Shown here one piece after another: positions 4,242-6,688 of a DNA stretch of 6,688 bases. Source of the DNA: Candidatus Curtissbacteria bacterium (lineage in GTDB: Bacteria; Patescibacteriota; Microgenomatia; Curtissbacterales; GWA2-41-24); assembly GCA_030688205.1 (NCBI GenBank), contig JAUYIQ010000076.1, positions 1 through 6,688 on the forward strand. Direction: 5' to 3'. The position numbers and the translations under genes are program-made. The notes beneath the pieces were generated by a model that searched no databases, had not been told where the DNA came from, and saw only the letters and a program-made list of their open reading frames with translations. How positions within the stretch are numbered: the stretch's first letter is position 1; the number at the start of each line of letters is the position of its first letter.

Positions 4242-6038
4242 TTATTCTTGTGCCACTCTTAGTACTTCTTCTATCGTAGTGACCCCTTCGACAACTTTCA
4301 AGTACCCGTCTTGCTTCATTGTAATCATTCCCTCCTCAACAGCTTGTTTCTCGAGGGTTGATGCCGGTGACCTCTCTAAAATAAGGCGGCTTATTTTTTC
4401 TGAAACCGGTAGAACCTCAAAAATTCCAGTCATCCCGAAATAACCTGTGTTATTGCATTCGACACACCCGGCCCCCGTAAAAAGTTTTAACACCGTCATT
4501 CTCCTCTCATCCAAAAGCTTGCCCAAAACATTTTTAATATCTTCGATTATTTCCTGTTCGGGAACAAATTCCTTTTTGCAACCGGGACAAATTTTTCGGC
4601 AAATGCGCTGGGCAACATTTGCCGTTATTGAGGAAGCCAGCAAAAACGGCTCCGCGCCCATATCCAAAAGTCTAGGCAGTGCACCTGAAGCGGTATTAGT
4701 ATGTAAAGTTGAAAAGACAAGGTGACCCGTAAGTGAAGCCTGAATAGCCAGTTCAGCAGTCTCAGAATCCCGAATTTCGCCAACCATAATAACATTAGGG
4801 TCTTGTCTTAGAAATGACCTTAACCCTGTAGCAAAAGTCAATTTGACTGCTGGATTAATTTGAACCTGATTAATACCGGGAATCTGATATTCCACCGGAT
4901 CCTCCAAGGTTACGATATTGACTCGAGTAGAATTGATTTTTGACAGAATGGCGTACAAAGTCGTCGTTTTACCGGAACCAGTCGGTCCGCAAATGATAAT
5001 AATGCCATGCGGACGAAGAATTGCATCCTCAAGGTTTTTCAAAGCGCGGCCACGCAAGCCCAGTTCTGGCAAAGTGGGGACATTGCTGGCCTTGCGCAAG
5101 AGCCTCATGACTATTTTTTCACCATGGCTGGTCGGTAGGCAGGAAACACGAACATCAACCTCCTCGTCATCAGCCCGAAAATTAAAACGGCCGTCCTGCG
5201 GTATTCTTTTTTCATCAATCTTCATTCCTGACAGAACTTTAATTCTTGAAACCAGAGCCTCGTGGACCTCTTTTGGTAAGACGAGTTTCTCATGTAAAAT
5301 TCCGTCTATTCGATAACGAATCCTTGTTCTTTCTTCTTGAGGCTCAAGGTGAATATCCGAAGCCCGGCTCTTAACGGCAAACTCTAAAACCGTAGAAACA
5401 ATCTTAGTTATCGGTTCCGCGCGTATAACTTCGCCTCTGTTTCGAATATCAACTGTTTTAGCTTGCACTCCCGGCGAAGTATCTTTAAGGGCGGCTGTTA
5501 CTTCCGTAGCCAAACCCGCTTCATAGCGTTCCGCTATAGCCTTTTTGATCTCCGCGAGCGTTGCGACAAACGGTTTCACGCGCGTTTCTGATTTCCTTTC
5601 TATAAATTCAATCGTCTGAAGGTCTAAGGGATTAGCCATCGCAACCGAAAGCAAATTCAACTCCGAATCATAAGCGAATGGCATTAGTTGATTAGCCTCA
5701 GCCACTGAACGAGGCAAAAGGCCCAGTGCCTCAGGCGAGGCGGGTGTTTCGGAAAGATTAATTCTGGGTATGTTATAAAAGATGCTTTTCGCCAATACCA
5801 AATCACTTTCCGAAACCAAATTACGGGTTTGAAGTATCTGATCAATCGTGGTCCCGGAATTAATGAATTCCAGTTTGATCTCCTGCGCTTTCTGGGGCGA
5901 GATTAATTTCTTTTCAATAAGAACATCTAAAATCGTTTTCTGGCTGGAACTATTTAAAACAGCGCCAGCAACAGCACTTTTATCTGAAACCTCATCCTGT
6001 GGATGTGCGGACGACAAATTTTGGCGGGCAAGTGCCAT
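4242..6038 (-). CDS. pilB: Type IV pilus assembly ATPase (PilB / GspE family)
   Basis: The 598-residue protein has the full PilB layout. The N-terminal T2SSE/MshEN-like domain (about 35-170) contains ILDVLIEKKLISPQKA and YNIPRINL. The second N-terminal domain contains VKSRASDIHLEP (222-233) and RYRIDGILHE. The ATPase has Walker A GPTGSGKTTT at 351-360, Asp box VNIVTLEDPVEY at 373-384, Walker B DPNVIMVGEIRD at 413-424 and His box TGHLVFSTLHTN at 437-448. The zinc-binding tetracysteine typical of PilB/GspE is complete: C484-x2-C487 and C525-x2-C528. The cytoplasmic hexamer powers pilin polymerisation through PilC. I chose the ATG at 6038: a TTG at 6056 would begin inside the spacer of a good promoter, upstream of the predicted transcription start. 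It is the first gene of the pilB-pilT-pilC-pilin operon. A short relic of its own 3' end follows it. Confidence 0.96.
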   Translation of the reverse strand: MALARQNLSSAHPQDEVSDKSAVAGAVLNSSSQKTILDVLIEKKLISPQKAQEIKLEFINSGTTIDQILQTRNLVSESDLVLAKSIFYNIPRINLSETPASPEALGLLPRSVAEANQLMPFAYDSELNLLSVAMANPLDLQTIEFIERKSETRVKPFVATLAEIKKAIAERYEAGLATEVTAALKDTSPGVQAKTVDIRNRGEVIRAEPITKIVSTVLEFAVKSRASDIHLEPQEERTRIRYRIDGILHEKLVLPKEVHEALVSRIKVLSGMKIDEKRIPQDGRFNFRADDEEVDVRVSCLPTSHGEKIVMRLLRKASNVPTLPELGLRGRALKNLEDAILRPHGIIIICGPTGSGKTTTLYAILSKINSTRVNIVTLEDPVEYQIPGINQVQINPAVKLTFATGLRSFLRQDPNVIMVGEIRDSETAELAIQASLTGHLVFSTLHTNTASGALPRLLDMGAEPFLLASSITANVAQRICRKICPGCKKEFVPEQEIIEDIKNVLGKLLDERRMTVLKLFTGAGCVECNNTGYFGMTGIFEVLPVSEKISRLILERSPASTLEKQAVEEGMITMKQDGYLKVVEGVTTIEEVLRVAQE

Positions 6039-6041
6039 ATA

Positions 6042-6070
6042 TTTAAACTCTAACAATCTTCTGATAGAAT
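6042..6070 (+). promoter_or_regulatory. Promoter of holB with extended -10, predicting a leaderless mRNA
   Basis: TTTAAA (6042-6047, 4 of 6) is followed by a 17-nt spacer and TAGAAT (6065-6070, 5 of 6), with the TG of an extended -10 at 6062-6063. The holB ATG begins 7 nt after the -10, so its A is the expected transcription start. Each hexamer shares one base with a hexamer of the opposing pilB promoter, so polymerase could not occupy both at once. Confidence 0.6.
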
Positions 6071-6075
6071 GTCAA
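6047..6075 (-). promoter_or_regulatory. Promoter of the pilus operon, predicting a near-leaderless pilB mRNA
   Basis: On the minus strand a perfect TTGACA (6075-6070) is followed by a 17-nt spacer and TAGAGT (6052-6047, 4 of 6). Transcription would start around 6041-6039, one to three bases before the ATG at 6038. No Shine-Dalgarno precedes that ATG, in agreement with leaderless initiation. The alternative TTG start at 6056 would not be in the transcript. Confidence 0.65.
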
Positions 6076-6076
6076 T

Positions 6077-6688
6077 ATGAGTCATGCCTATTTAATGGTT
6101 GGCGGAGACGAGTCAGCACGGCTTAAAAAATTATCTGAATTTTATTGCCAAAAAAAACCAAAATGCGTTTTTGAAAACGATCCGGACACACATATCTTAA
6201 CTAATGATGTATCAATTAAAATTGAAGACGTCAGAAATTTAGAAATTAAACTTTCTTTAAAGCCGTATAACTTCCCACCCAAGGTGGCGGTTATTTTGGA
6301 AGCCGAAAAACTTACTTTTGAAGCCCAAGGAGCACTTTTGAAACTGCTTGAAGAACCACCGGGAGAATCAATTTTAATTTTGACCACAAAAGACGCCGCA
6401 AATTTACTGCCGACTATTGTATCCCGCTGCCAGATCATTTTCCTGGCTGCGCAGAATCAATTGAGTTTCAAAGCCCATGAAAAAGAAGAAATCAAAAAAT
6501 TTACGCTTGATATCTTGAAGTCAAATTCAGGCCAAAGACTGAAATTGGTGGAAAAAATAACCAACCGGCAGGAAGCTTTGCTTTTTGTCCAAAAACAATT
6601 GCTTTTTTGGCATGAAGTTTTTCTAGTCTCTCCCTCACCGTCAACAAGTAGAATCCTTCGTCAGATTCAAAAAACCCTCAAGTACTTA
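6077..6688 (+). CDS. holB: DNA polymerase III clamp-loader subunit delta-prime (HolB/DnaX-like), N-terminal part, truncated by window edge
   Basis: The frame from ATG 6077 stays open to the right edge, giving 204 codons. MSHAYLMVGG fits the HAYLFVG start of the family, and residues 46-122 carry its AAA+ signature: SIKIEDVRNLEIKLSLKPY, KVAVILEAEKLTFEAQGALL, LLEEPPGESILILTT, and LLPTIVSRCQ with the SRC motif at 116-118. In the clamp loader this subunit helps open the sliding clamp and load it onto primed DNA. The usual GxxGxGK Walker A loop is missing (GGDESARLKK instead), and the Walker B region reads ILEAEK without the acidic DE pair, so it should not hydrolyse ATP. This agrees with delta-prime, an inactive subunit in studied bacteria, rather than the tau/gamma protein. 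The four-cysteine zinc module seen in many relatives is not visible. It diverges from pilB across a 38-bp gap and has no clear Shine-Dalgarno. The C-terminal domain is outside the window. Confidence 0.85.
   Translation, partial: MSHAYLMVGGDESARLKKLSEFYCQKKPKCVFENDPDTHILTNDVSIKIEDVRNLEIKLSLKPYNFPPKVAVILEAEKLTFEAQGALLKLLEEPPGESILILTTKDAANLLPTIVSRCQIIFLAAQNQLSFKAHEKEEIKKFTLDILKSNSGQRLKLVEKITNRQEALLFVQKQLLFWHEVFLVSPSPSTSRILRQIQKTLKYL

Noticed and set aside
4166..4274. Programmed frameshift giving PilB an alternative C-terminus
   Set aside because: The pilB stop precedes the second tail by more than 40 nt, no slippery site was seen, and the alternative tail would be the same peptide.
6039..6056. 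TTG start extending PilB by six residues
   Set aside because: It falls inside the promoter, upstream of the predicted transcription start, and has no ribosome-binding site.
6142..6438. 98-codon open frame on the minus strand
   Set aside because: It is antisense to the well-supported holB frame and resembles no family; other open frames antisense to the pil genes were dismissed on the same grounds.

Overview
The window looks like a chromosomal fragment of a small-genome bacterium, most likely from the Candidate Phyla Radiation (Patescibacteria; Microgenomates- or Parcubacteria-like). That assignment is inferred from a compact type IV pilus operon of the kind common in that group, a REP-associated tyrosine transposase (RAYT) flanked and interrupted by its own palindromic repeat, and promoters lying so close to start codons that first genes appear leaderless. 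No rRNA or other taxonomic marker is present.

Layout from left to right. Positions 1-184 (minus) hold the N-terminal 61 codons of a prepilin peptidase (pilD) that runs off the left edge. Positions 234-1002 (plus) are a RAYT unit: REP palindromes upstream, a 223-residue Y1 transposase with two further REP copies inside its reading frame, and one copy after the stop. Positions 1003-1276 have no convincing gene; the plus strand there is purine-rich and very poor in T. Positions 1277-6038 (minus) are one operon transcribed leftwards in the order pilB (assembly ATPase), pilT (retraction-type ATPase), pilC (inner-membrane platform), major pilin or pseudopilin. Positions 6077-6688 (plus) hold the first 204 codons of a DNA polymerase III delta-prime-like subunit (holB), diverging from pilB and running off the right edge.

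How the genes work together: PilD cleaves the leader of the prepilin after glycine, PilC forms the membrane platform, PilB powers pilin polymerisation and PilT powers retraction. The holB gene belongs to the replication clamp loader and is only a divergent neighbour. The RAYT unit separates the pilin from pilD.

The least ordinary signals are: (1) a decayed second copy of the PilB C-terminus between pilB and pilT, with nearly all base differences synonymous; (2) a pilin with two tandem KGFTLI motifs at its N-terminus, also differing mostly at silent positions; (3) a 28-bp paired REP present both upstream of and inside the transposase gene, where the upstream version supplies a TTGACA -35 box; (4) interlocked divergent promoters between pilB and holB that predict leaderless mRNAs on both sides. 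I found no CRISPR array, tRNA, rRNA or clearly new multi-gene system.
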